Source: DATAYA01 sp036272815
GTDB taxonomy: Bacteria; Pseudomonadota; Alphaproteobacteria; Acetobacterales; Acetobacteraceae
Assembly: GCA_036272815.1 (NCBI GenBank)
Contig: DATAYA010000343.1
Span: 1-35,204 of the forward strand
Length of the DNA stretch: 35,204 nt
Direction: 5' to 3'
Positions 8,112 through 16,127 of the stretch are shown here, in pieces. The notes beneath the pieces are model-generated. The model was not told where the DNA came from. It did no database searches and saw nothing but the letters and a program-made list of their open reading frames with translations. Position 1 is the stretch's first letter. The number at the start of each line of letters is the position of its first letter. The position numbers and the translations under genes were made by a program.

Positions 8112-8869
8112 CGCGGCGCCATCCGCAGCGCGCCATCCAGCCGGATGACCTCGCCATTGAGCATGCGGTTGGAAATGATGTGCAGCACGAGTTCGGCGAA
8201 CTCCTCGGGCCGCCCGAGCCTGGGTGGAAACGGCACGGAGGCTCCGAGGCTCGCCTGCACCTCCGGCGGCAGCCCGGTCAGCATCGGCGTCTCGAAGATG
8301 CCGGGTGCGACCGTCATCACCCGGATGCCGACCCGCGCAAGTTCGCGCGCCGCCGGCAGCGTGAGGCTCGCGATGCCGCCCTTCGACGCCGCGTACGCCG
8401 CCTGCCCCACCTGCCCGTCAAATGCAGCGATGGAGGCGGTGTTGACCACCACGCCGCGTTCGCCATCCGCCAGCGGGTCGAGCGTCGCCATGGCGGCCGC
8501 GGCGAGGCGCAGCATGTTGAAGCTGCCGATCAGGTTGATCTGCACGACACGGGCGAAAGCCTCGAGCGCAATCGGCCCGTCGCGGCCGAGGATGCGCCCC
8601 GGCGTGCCGACGCCTGCACAATTGACCAGCACGCGCGCCGCACCATGCGCCGCCTCTGCGGCCGCCAGCGCCGCCGCCGCCGAGGCTGCGTCGGCCACAT
8701 CGCACGGCTGCGCGAGGCCGCCGATCCGGGCCGCCATATCGCGCGCCGCGACGGCGTTGATGTCGAGCACCGTGACGCGGGCCCCTGCTTGCGCGAGCGC
8801 CGCCGCTGTCGCGGCACCGAGGCCCGAGCCGCCGCCGGTCACGATTGCAGACGCGCCCTCAAGCTGCAT
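8108..8869 (-). CDS. SDR oxidoreductase, 3-hydroxyacyl-CoA dehydrogenase type-2-like
   Basis: A 253-residue short-chain dehydrogenase with TGGGSGLG cofactor motif, LDIN at the end of strand 2 (NAD preference), NCAGVGTP, and the catalytic NTASIAAFDGQVGQAAYAASK set. The pattern of an FDGQ insert and VAPGIFETPML is typical of HSD10-type 3-hydroxyacyl-CoA dehydrogenases. It likely oxidises a 3-hydroxyacyl-CoA intermediate made by the neighbouring hydratase. The start overlaps the CoA-ligase stop by 11 bp and its stop overlaps the paaG start by 4 bp. The exact substrate is inferred from context. Confidence 0.85.
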   Translation of the reverse strand: MQLEGASAIVTGGGSGLGAATAAALAQAGARVTVLDINAVAARDMAARIGGLAQPCDVADAASAAAALAAAEAAHGAARVLVNCAGVGTPGRILGRDGPIALEAFARVVQINLIGSFNMLRLAAAAMATLDPLADGERGVVVNTASIAAFDGQVGQAAYAASKGGIASLTLPAARELARVGIRVMTVAPGIFETPMLTGLPPEVQASLGASVPFPPRLGRPEEFAELVLHIISNRMLNGEVIRLDGALRMAPR

Positions 8870-10676
8870 GGACCGTCTCCTCCACGGCGCAGATCACATG
8901 GGACGGTGGCGGCTCGGCATAGAGCGAGGCAACCAACGCCGCATGGCGCGCCAGCAGGCGGTGCTGATTGAGCGAGCCCTTGTCGGTGATCTCGCCGGCA
9001 TCGATCGAGAGCGGCGCGTTCAGCAGCGCCAACCGGCACACCCGTTCCGAACTGCCACGCGCTGTGCTTGCCAGTGCGGACAGCCGCGTGACGAGTGCCG
9101 CATCCGTCTCCCCGTCGTTCCCGATGCCATCAGCCAGGATCGCCAACGCGGTCAGGAACCCACGGTCGTGACCGGCGATCACGACGTCACGTACCAGCGG
9201 TGCCAACCCCGCGATCAGGCGTGCGCGTAACGTGCCGACATTCACCCACGTCCCGGTCGCGAGCTTGAAATCCTCGGCGATGCGGCCGTCGAACCGCAGG
9301 CCGGGGGTCGGGTCGCCAACATCGACCCAGGAGAGCGCGTCGCCCATGCAGTAGAATCCCTCGGCGTCGAACGCGGCCGCGGTCTGCACGGGATCGCGCC
9401 AGTAGCCCGGCGTGATGTTGTCACCACAGAACCGCGCCTCCAACTTGCCGTCCGCTGGCACGAGCTTGAGTGACACGCCCGGGCACGGCAGACCGATCAC
9501 GCCGGCCGCCACGTGTGCCGGATGTGCGGAGAGCGCGAACGGCGCAGTCTCTGTGGCGCCGAGCCCCGTCATCCACTGAATGCGCGTCCCTGTCGTCTCG
9601 ACTGCCATCGCCTCATACGCGGCCCAGACCGGAGCCGGCAGGCTCGCGCCGGCATAGAAGAGCATCCGCAGCCGGCTGAAGAAATGCCTCCGCAGCACCG
9701 CATCGGCGCGCAGATGTTCCAGCAACACCTCGTAGCCTCTGGGGACGTTGAAATAGACCGTGGGTGCCACCTCGCAAAGGTTGCGCACTGTCGCCGCGAT
9801 GCCGCCCGGCACCGGCCGGCCGTCGTCGATGTGCAACGTGCCGCCACGCGCGAGCACCAGCCCGAGATTGTGGTTGCCCCCGAAGGTGTGGCTCCAGGGC
9901 AGCCAATCGACCAGCACCGGCGGCGTCTCGGCGAGGAACGGATAGCTCTGCACCAGCATCTGTTGGTTTGCGCAAAGCATTCTGTGCGTGTTGATGACGC
10001 CCTTCGGAACCCCGGTCGAACCGGATGTGAACAGCACCTTTGCGATCGTGTCGGGGCCGACGCGCGCGGCGGCGACCGCGACACTGTCGCCCGGCACCGT
10101 CGCGCGCAGTTCGTCAAAAGGAGTGGCGCCCGGGGGCGGGTTCCGCAGGCAAACGATCTCGGCGCCGGCAGCCCGCGACAATGCGGCCGCATATCGTGCA
10201 CCGTCATCTGCGAACACAAGCCCCGGAGTCAGCAGCCCGAGCACATGGCGCAGCCGCGCAAAATCCTCCGACAACAGCGAATAGGCGGTCGAGACCGGGG
10301 CGTAGGGAATGCCTGCGTGCAGGCAGGCAAGGGCGAGCAGCGCGTGCTCGATCCCGTTGCCCGACAGGATCGCAACCGGCCGTGTGGCGTCGAGCGGGCG
10401 CGCGAGCAACGCCTGGGTGAGCGCACGCACCGAGGCGAGCGTCTCGGCGTAGCTGATGCGCCGCCAGTCCGAACCCGAGCGTTCCGCGAGGAAGCAGCGA
10501 TCAGGCGCCGCAACCGCCCAATGCTCAAGCCATGCGGTCAGCCGCACCGGATAGGGTCCGAGCGGCTCGGCGTTCCCGACGATGACACACCCATCAGTGC
10601 GGCGTGTCATGACGGGCACAGGAAGCGCGATGCGGACGGGGCGGATGCGAGCCGTCGCCCCGTCCACCAAGCTCAT
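8859..10676 (-). CDS. Feruloyl-CoA synthetase-like acyl-CoA ligase
   Basis: A 605-residue adenylate-forming enzyme. The P-loop motif is LFTSGSTGVPKGVINTHRM, with WLPWSHTFGGNHN, YFNVPRGYEVLLEHL, GLGATETAP and FDGRIAEDFKLATGTWVNVG further on. These match the family annotated as feruloyl-CoA synthase, which activates hydroxycinnamic acids such as ferulate. The N-terminal region (LGPYPVRLTAWLEHWA) is also typical. The ATG at 10676 overlaps the argF stop in an ATGA, deciding the start. No enoyl-CoA hydratase/aldolase (ech) or vanillin dehydrogenase is adjacent. The substrate could therefore be another aryl-propenoic or aryl-acetic acid. Confidence 0.85.
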   Translation of the reverse strand: MSLVDGATARIRPVRIALPVPVMTRRTDGCVIVGNAEPLGPYPVRLTAWLEHWAVAAPDRCFLAERSGSDWRRISYAETLASVRALTQALLARPLDATRPVAILSGNGIEHALLALACLHAGIPYAPVSTAYSLLSEDFARLRHVLGLLTPGLVFADDGARYAAALSRAAGAEIVCLRNPPPGATPFDELRATVPGDSVAVAAARVGPDTIAKVLFTSGSTGVPKGVINTHRMLCANQQMLVQSYPFLAETPPVLVDWLPWSHTFGGNHNLGLVLARGGTLHIDDGRPVPGGIAATVRNLCEVAPTVYFNVPRGYEVLLEHLRADAVLRRHFFSRLRMLFYAGASLPAPVWAAYEAMAVETTGTRIQWMTGLGATETAPFALSAHPAHVAAGVIGLPCPGVSLKLVPADGKLEARFCGDNITPGYWRDPVQTAAAFDAEGFYCMGDALSWVDVGDPTPGLRFDGRIAEDFKLATGTWVNVGTLRARLIAGLAPLVRDVVIAGHDRGFLTALAILADGIGNDGETDAALVTRLSALASTARGSSERVCRLALLNAPLSIDAGEITDKGSLNQHRLLARHAALVASLYAEPPPSHVICAVEETVHAA

Positions 10677-11644
10677 CGCGCCGCCCCGAGCGCCCAGGTC
10701 AGCACGCCCTTCTGGGCATGCAGGCGGTTCTCCGCCTCGTCGAACACCACCGATTGCGGGCCGTCGATCACCTCGGCAGTGACCTCCTCGCCGCGATGCG
10801 CGGGCAGGCAGTGCATGAAGATCGCGTCCGGCGCTGCGCGTTTCATCAGCGCGTCGGTGACACGGTACGGCGCCAGAAGATTGTGCCGCCTCTCGTTCGG
10901 ATCGTCCGACATCGACACCCACGTGTCCGCAACGACACAGCGTGCACCGCGCACCGCCGCCTCCGGGTCGTCGAGAACCTCGATCGCGGCCCCCTCAGCG
11001 CGTGCCCAGGCGACCAGCTCGGCCGGCGGGCGCAAGCCATCGGGTGTTGCAAGGCGCAGCGTGAAGCCGAAGCGCACGGCTGCCTCGATCCAGCTCCGTG
11101 CAACATTGTTGCCGTCGCCGCACCAAGCGACGACCTGCCCCCCGATCGGTCCGCGATGCTCCTCGAACGTCATCACGTCGGCCATGAGCTGGCACGGATG
11201 GCTGGTATCGGTCAGTCCGTTGATGACCGGGACCGTCGCTGCCTCGGCGAGTTCGCGAAGTCGTGCCACACTGTCCGTGCGTAGCATGATCGCATCGACA
11301 TAACGCGACAGCACGCGCGCCGTATCGCCCAAGGTCTCGCCGCGGCCGAGCTGCATGTCGCGTGCCGACAGCACGATCGCATCGCCGCCGAGCTGCCGGA
11401 CCGCAACCTCGAAAGAGACGCGCGTGCGGGTGCTCGGCTTCTCAAAGATCAGCGCGAGCGCGCGTCCGGCGAGCGGTCGGGAGGAGACGCCCGCGCGCTT
11501 CAGGTTGGACGCGATGTCGAGCATGTGCCGCAGCGTCGCCGGATCGTGATCGCGGAGATCGAGGAAGTGCCGCGGCGGCGGCACCTCCGCCATTGCCGGT
11601 CCGTCGGGGGGCGCGGCACTCCTGCGTCTGGCAGCGCCGCTCAT
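10673..11644 (-). CDS. argF: Ornithine carbamoyltransferase
   Basis: Catalyses ornithine plus carbamoyl phosphate to citrulline in arginine synthesis. The carbamoyl-phosphate motif FEKPSTRTRVSFEVA, the central TDTSHPCQ and the ornithine-site FMHCLPAHRGEEV are all present. The chosen ATG at 11644 overlaps the argD stop in an ATGA and gives 323 residues, with a 17-residue low-complexity leader. An internal ATG at 11593 (MAEVPPPRHFLDL) gives 306 residues, closer to the family norm, and is a real alternative. Adjacent argD-argF is common in alphaproteobacteria. Here argF is followed, also by ATGA, by a CoA ligase instead of hslO. Confidence 0.93.
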   Translation of the reverse strand: MSGAARRRSAAPPDGPAMAEVPPPRHFLDLRDHDPATLRHMLDIASNLKRAGVSSRPLAGRALALIFEKPSTRTRVSFEVAVRQLGGDAIVLSARDMQLGRGETLGDTARVLSRYVDAIMLRTDSVARLRELAEAATVPVINGLTDTSHPCQLMADVMTFEEHRGPIGGQVVAWCGDGNNVARSWIEAAVRFGFTLRLATPDGLRPPAELVAWARAEGAAIEVLDDPEAAVRGARCVVADTWVSMSDDPNERRHNLLAPYRVTDALMKRAAPDAIFMHCLPAHRGEEVTAEVIDGPQSVVFDEAENRLHAQKGVLTWALGAAR

Positions 11645-12837
11645 TTCGCGGCGACCCGGTGCGCGGACGGCAGGCAACGGCGCGCCGCCCGATCGAGCAT
11701 TGCGACGGCCTCGGCGCAATCCTCGTCCGTGACTACCAGCGGCGGCACCAGGCGTACCACGTTCTCGCCCGCGGTGACGCTGAGCAGTCCCTCCGCGGTC
11801 GCCGCCTGCTGCACCTCGGCCGCCGGCACGAGGCAGCGCAGGCCGAGCATCAGCCCGGCGCCGCGAACCTCGGCGAACACCGTCGGATAGGACGCGGTCA
11901 ATTTCGACAATTCCTCCCAAAGCCAGCGGCCCTTGCGATCGACTTCGTCGAGGAAGCCGGGTGCCAGGACCACGTCGAGGACCGCATTGGCGGCAGCGCA
12001 GGCGAGCGGGTTGCCGCCGAACGTGGTGCCGTGGGTGCCCGGCGTGAGGTGCCTCGCCGCCGTCTCGCGCGCGAGGATTGCGCCCATCGGAAAGCCGCCG
12101 GCGATGCCCTTGGCCGCAGACAGCACGTCCGGCTCGATGCCCGCCCATTGATAGGCGAACAGCTTTCCGGTGCGCCCCATGCCGCACTGGATCTCGTCGA
12201 GGCCAAGAAGGACGCCGAACTCGTCGCAGGCGGCGCGCAGGTCGCGCAGGAATTGCAGCGAGGCCGGACGGATGCCGCCCTCGCCCTGCACCGGCTCGAC
12301 GACGATGCCGGCGGTCTGCGGCCCGATCGCGTCGCGGACCGCGTTCATGTTGTTGAACGGGACGTGGTCGAAGCCCTCGACCGGCGGCCCGAAGCCCTGG
12401 AGGTATTTCGCATTCCCTGTCGCCGCCAGCATCGCCAGCGTGCGGCCGTGAAACGCGCCGTCGAAGCAGATGACGCGGAAGCGCTCCGGATGCCCGCTCT
12501 CCGCCTGTGCGCGGCGGATCATCTTGACCATGCCCTCGTTCGCCTCGGCGCCCGAGTTGCAGAAGAACACGCTGTCGGCGAACGTCGCCTCGACCAGGCG
12601 GGCAGCCAGGCGCTCGGCCTGCGGCACCCGGTAGAGGTTGGAGACGTGCATCACCCGCGCCGCCTGCTCGGCGATCGCGGCGACGAGGTGCTTGTTGTTG
12701 TGGCCGAGCGACGAGGTCGCGATGCCGGCGCCGAAATCGAGGAATCGTCGTTGATCCGCCGTCACCAGCCAGGCGCCCTCGCCCCGCTCGAAAGCGAGGT
12801 CGGCACGGTTGTAGGTGGGCATCAGCGCGGGGATCAT
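11641..12837 (-). CDS. argD: Acetylornithine aminotransferase
   Basis: A PLP-dependent class III aminotransferase of about 398 residues, transferring an amino group from glutamate to N-acetylglutamate semialdehyde; members also serve in lysine synthesis. Visible features are the N-terminal MIPALMPTYNRADLAFERGEG, FCNSGAEANEG, FHGRTLAMLAATGN, the LDEIQCGMGRTGK strand with the PLP-ring aspartate, and the Schiff-base lysine in SAAKGIAGGFPMGA. I chose the ATG at 12837 because it matches the usual N-terminus; an upstream GTG at 12855 adds six residues. It is the first gene of the seven-gene minus-strand operon. Confidence 0.93.
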   Translation of the reverse strand: MIPALMPTYNRADLAFERGEGAWLVTADQRRFLDFGAGIATSSLGHNNKHLVAAIAEQAARVMHVSNLYRVPQAERLAARLVEATFADSVFFCNSGAEANEGMVKMIRRAQAESGHPERFRVICFDGAFHGRTLAMLAATGNAKYLQGFGPPVEGFDHVPFNNMNAVRDAIGPQTAGIVVEPVQGEGGIRPASLQFLRDLRAACDEFGVLLGLDEIQCGMGRTGKLFAYQWAGIEPDVLSAAKGIAGGFPMGAILARETAARHLTPGTHGTTFGGNPLACAAANAVLDVVLAPGFLDEVDRKGRWLWEELSKLTASYPTVFAEVRGAGLMLGLRCLVPAAEVQQAATAEGLLSVTAGENVVRLVPPLVVTDEDCAEAVAMLDRAARRCLPSAHRVAAK

Positions 12838-13148
12838 CTGTGGGCGGTCTCGCACCCCGAACGGTTCAACCCGCCGGCGACCTGTCGCAGGCGGTTGCGG
12901 GGACTGTGAGAGGATGCGGGCGGCGCGCCGGCCCTGTCAACGCGACCCTCGCGGACGCTCGGCGATCGGTTCGGCTCGCGCACCAGTGCATCGCGCGCGG
13001 GATCGAGCGTCGGGTCCGGGTCGCCGGCCTTGAACGGCGGATCGCGGTATAGCCAACTACCCGATCGTCAGCTGACCTGCCGAGTACCCGCTTGCCGCAC
13101 GCGCCGGCAATCGACAGAACAGTGGCGACCGCCGCGCAGGAGACCGCC
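12838..13148. other. Intergenic region between divergent argD and cyclase genes
   Basis: About 310 bp with no supportable gene on either strand; the reading frames present have the composition of shadows. It should hold the promoters of both flanking genes. A ribosome-binding AGGAGA at 13137-13142 serves the cyclase gene. I see no clear operator or terminator. Confidence 0.5.
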
Positions 13149-13934
13149 ATGCCGCGCCGCCTGATCGACATCTCCGCGACCCTGCGAGCCGGGATCGCCA
13201 GCGACCCGCCTCATATGCTGCCCGCGATCAACTACCTCGATCACGCGGCGACCGCGCCGGGCATGGCGGCCTTCATGGGCCTGCCCACCCAGGCGCTGCC
13301 CGACGGCAAGTACGCCGCGGTCGAGCAGGTCGCGATCAGCACCCACAACGGCACCCATCTCGATGCGCCCTACCATTACTGGCCGACCATGAACCATGCC
13401 CTCGTCCCTGGCGGCGAGCCGGCCTGGCGGATCGACGAGGTGCCGCTCGAATGGTGCTACCAGCCGGGAGTGAAGCTCGACTTCCGCCACCTGCCGGACG
13501 GCCATGTGGTGCAGCCCGCGGAGGTGGAAGCCGAAATTGCCCGCATCGGCCACGCGCTGCGTCCCCTCGAGATCGTGCTGGTCAACACAAGCGCCGGCGC
13601 CCGCTACGGCGAGGCGGACTACATCGACGCGGGTTGCGGCATGGGCCGCGCCGCAACTCTGTGGCTGCTGGAACGCGGCGTGCGCCTTGTCGGCACCGAC
13701 GGGTGGAGCTGGGACGCGCCGTTCGCCCACACGCGCCGTCGGGTACAGGAGACCGGCGATGCGTCGCTGATCTGGGGAGGACACCGCGCCGGCCGCGAGA
13801 TCGGTTACTCGCATCTGGAGAAGCTGCACAATCTGGAGGCGCTGCCGCCCGACGGGTTCGAAGTCGTGTGCTTTCCGGTGAAGGTTCACCGCGCCTCCGC
13901 CGGTTGGACCCGCGCCGTCGCCATACTGCCATGA
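13149..13934 (+). CDS. Cyclase/kynurenine formamidase-like metal hydrolase
   Basis: A 261-residue protein of the cyclase (PF04199-type) family. The metal-binding signature HNGTHLDAPYHY is clear (HxGTHxDxPxH), and a later histidine/glutamate set lies in the C-terminal half (GYSHLEKLHNLEALP). The family includes kynurenine formamidase (KynB), isatin hydrolase and other ring-opening or amide-cleaving enzymes. The length is longer than KynB (about 210 residues), so another substrate is likely. The start is the ATG at 13149, set by AGGAGA 7 bp upstream. It is transcribed away from argD and stands alone. Confidence 0.85.
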   Translation: MPRRLIDISATLRAGIASDPPHMLPAINYLDHAATAPGMAAFMGLPTQALPDGKYAAVEQVAISTHNGTHLDAPYHYWPTMNHALVPGGEPAWRIDEVPLEWCYQPGVKLDFRHLPDGHVVQPAEVEAEIARIGHALRPLEIVLVNTSAGARYGEADYIDAGCGMGRAATLWLLERGVRLVGTDGWSWDAPFAHTRRRVQETGDASLIWGGHRAGREIGYSHLEKLHNLEALPPDGFEVVCFPVKVHRASAGWTRAVAILP

Positions 13935-13961
13935 GGCCAGGCGCCGGGGGCCGTCCGCCGC

Positions 13962-14545
13962 GAGCTCCCGACCACCCAATCGCCGCAACTCTGCCAGATT
14001 GCCGGGGCGCCCCCCGAAGGCGGGGACTGGCTGAGCGAAATAAAGTTTGACGGCTACCGCTTGCTCGGCTTCCTCGACGAAGGCGCGGTGCGGCTGCTGA
14101 CCCGCAACGAACACGATTGGAGCAACTCGGGCTCGGCGCGTTCTGCAGCACCACGGGTGGCCGCGGCCGGCATGTCGCCGTGCCGCTGTCGCCGCGCGCC
14201 GACTGGGACGAGGCGTGCGCGTTCTGCCGTGCGTTCGCTGAGACCCTGAGCGCTGGAGGAGCCGCGGCGCTTGCTGCCGCGTCTTGCCAAGGCGGAGCGG
14301 CACGGCCGCATCCTCATCGACTGGCTGCGTAACGGGCTCGGGGCGACCGCGATCGGCTCATTCTGCCCGCGTGCGCGGCCGGGCGCGACGGTCGCGACGC
14401 CGCTCGCCCGGGGCGAGGTGACGAAGCGGCTCGACCCCGGCCGCTTCACGCTCGCGACCTTGCCGTTGCGGCTGGCGGGCGGCGGCGCCGATGCCTGGGC
14501 GGGATGGGAGACGGCAGGGCGCCCGCTGCCGCGCTTCGAGGCGCC
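13962..14545 (+). pseudogene. ligD: Relic of DNA ligase D (LigD)
   Basis: This stretch holds recognisable LigD pieces in several frames. The first, about 13962-14115, reads ELPTTQSPQL then SEIKFDGYR, the catalytic lysine motif of the ATP-dependent ligase domain, followed by VRLLTRNEHDW. It then jumps to the polymerase domain in other frames: TTGGRGRHVAVPLSPRADW (about 14150-14210), AKAERHGRILIDWLRNG (about 14288-14335) and RFTLATLPLRLAGG ending WETAGRPLPRF near 14545. The order ligase then polymerase agrees with LigD of many proteobacteria. The rest of the ligase domain and the start of the polymerase domain are missing. LigD acts with Ku in double-strand-break end joining; no ku gene is seen here. 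Confidence 0.75.
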
Positions 14546-14626
14546 AGTCCGCAAACGCCCGCCGGCACCGGTTGCCGGCGGGTCCCGGATCGTCGTCGCG
14601 GCCCGACCACGGCCGCGCCGTTGGCA

Positions 14627-15343
14627 TCAGTCCACCTCGCGCGCACGTGCCGCTGCCAGTTCGGCGAGGCTGCCGAACCGGAAGTCGTAATGCGGCATCG
14701 CCTCGGGATGCACTGTCGCACCACCTGGTTCCCCGCCGCGCCGGTCGATCCAGGCGGACGCAAGACCGAACGCGTTCGCAGGGCCATGGTCGTGGAACAG
14801 GCTCTGCGCGACATGCAGGACGTCGCCGCGTCCGAAACCCAGTTCCTCCAGCCGTGCGAGGAGAGCGGAGAAGTTGCGCGGATCGGGCTTGTAGCTGCCG
14901 AGCTCCTCGGCGGTGAGCACGGCGTCGAATGCGACGCCGAGCCGCGGCGCGGTGCCCGCGAAGCTCGCCCGGTCGACGTTGGAGAGGATCACCAGCCGGT
15001 AGTGCCGCTTGAGGTCGACCAGTGCCGCCGGCGTATCGGCGAAGACCGGCCAGGCGGGCACGGAGGCGCCGAATTGCGCCGCCTCGGCGGCGTCCGGCGT
15101 CGCACCCCATTCCCGCGCGAGTGTGCCATGCACCACGCCGAGCAGCACGGCATACGGCATCGACGGCGTCTCTGTCTGCTGGCGGGCCTCGGCCCGCGCG
15201 AAAGCGGCAAGCGCCGCTTCTCGGTCGGGAACCTTGTCCGCCCGCGCCCGCAGCGGCTGCAACGCCGCCCACAGCCCGCTTTCCCAATCGACCAGCGTGC
15301 CGTAGCAGTCAAAACTCAATACCTTGAAGTCGCGCAATCGCAT
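14627..15343 (-). CDS. Haloacid dehalogenase, type II
   Basis: A 238-residue HAD-superfamily hydrolase. The nucleophile is D12 in LSFDCYGTLVDWE, followed by the motif II serine in ILSNVDRASF, the motif III lysine in GSYKPDPRNF, and HVAQSLFHDHGPANAFGL before the final acidic motif. These match L-2-haloacid dehalogenase type II (HadL/DehII-like), which replaces halogen by hydroxyl on 2-haloalkanoic acids. The ATG at 15343 has a GGAGG site at the right distance; longer upstream frames are not supported. Many genomic members are not proven dehalogenases, so the natural substrate is open. Confidence 0.87.
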   Translation of the reverse strand: MRLRDFKVLSFDCYGTLVDWESGLWAALQPLRARADKVPDREAALAAFARAEARQQTETPSMPYAVLLGVVHGTLAREWGATPDAAEAAQFGASVPAWPVFADTPAALVDLKRHYRLVILSNVDRASFAGTAPRLGVAFDAVLTAEELGSYKPDPRNFSALLARLEELGFGRGDVLHVAQSLFHDHGPANAFGLASAWIDRRGGEPGGATVHPEAMPHYDFRFGSLAELAAARAREVD

Positions 15344-15632
15344 TTCTTTTCCTCCACTTCCTCGCCGTGACGTGCATGCATCTGTCTCGGCGCGCAAGGA
15401 ATTGCGCCCGCAGCGGCCGGTTTGCGCCCGAACAGGAACGCCGTATCGGCGATGGCCACGCCGCCGATCCCGATGAGCGAGGCCGCGATGGAGGCAGCCG
15501 CGTCCGAGGGCACCGCCCAAGAGGCGGCCGCGACTCGGTCCAGCGCGGGCAGCACGGCAGCGCCCATCTTTGAGGGATCGGCGCAGTCGCTGGCAGCGCG
15601 GCGCTGCACTCGCCGCCTGAAGGCGCCCCTGC
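15344..15632. other. Short region without a convincing gene
   Basis: A minus-strand frame from 15609 to 15316 could encode 97 residues with one hydrophobic stretch (SIAASLIGIGGVAIADTAFL). It overlaps the dehalogenase start by 28 bp and has no good ribosome-binding site. It may be a gene fragment with one membrane helix. I do not recognise it. Confidence 0.3.
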
Positions 15633-15998
15633 TCAGAAGCAGCGCACCTCCGCCTCCGCCTGCGCCTCGTGCAGGTCGCGTACGACGCCGTTGGTCGCGG
15701 CCGTGCGGAACTCTTCCGCCAGATAGCCACCGGAGAGCCGGCGCATGCGCAGGATCGTGTCGGCCTGCTCGTAGTGCTTATAGGGCATGATGGTGGCGAT
15801 CACGTCGATCGAGCACGAGCACTGACGGAGCGCCTGCTGCGTGCCGCCGTTGACGTTCATGCAAGCGAACACGTAGTCCGCCCGTACCGCCGTCGGGTAG
15901 TCGTTGGCACTCGTGGCCGGGCATGAGCCGGTGCCGTGGGTGGCGGCCGCGTAAGCGAGCACCGGCCAAGCCAGCAGGCCGGCAAGCAGGATTTTCAT
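15633..15998 (-). CDS. Secreted Cys-containing hypothetical protein
   Basis: A 121-residue protein with a clear signal peptide (KILLAGLLAWPVLAYAAA) and a mature part of about 100 residues. It contains cysteines in GSCPAT, FACMN, QCSCSID and the terminal VRCF, so it probably folds with disulfides in the periplasm. The ATG at 15998 follows a GAGGAG site. It diverges from the ABC transporter genes across 129 bp. I do not recognise a named family. Its position beside a transporter and, further on, a cytochrome c and H4MPT genes suggests a link to periplasmic oxidation chemistry, but that is only contextual. Confidence 0.75.
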   Translation of the reverse strand: MKILLAGLLAWPVLAYAAATHGTGSCPATSANDYPTAVRADYVFACMNVNGGTQQALRQCSCSIDVIATIMPYKHYEQADTILRMRRLSGGYLAEEFRTAATNGVVRDLHEAQAEAEVRCF

Positions 15999-16127
15999 CG
16001 AACGTCACTCCTCGAATGCCCGAGCATAGCGAAGCGGGCGGCATCTTGCCATCGTGCGCCAAGGGGTCGCAGTCTGACGTGAGGGCGTGCCAGCCGGGGC
16101 CGCGAAAGCCTGGGAGAAACGACCGTC

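Noticed and set aside
12866..13171. Minus-strand frame with a lipoprotein-like start (AVSCAAVATVLSIAGAC)
   Set aside because: It overlaps the cyclase start and its ribosome-binding site, has an Arg-rich shadow-like remainder and no ribosome-binding site of its own.
13800..13810. Another GGTTAC (GTAACC on the minus strand), as in the ECF -35 element
   Set aside because: It lies inside the cyclase coding sequence with no gene in the correct position and orientation to be driven by it.
14054..14690. Several short open frames on both strands in the ligD relic
   Set aside because: Each covers only a piece; homology to LigD continues across frame changes, so they are not separate genes.
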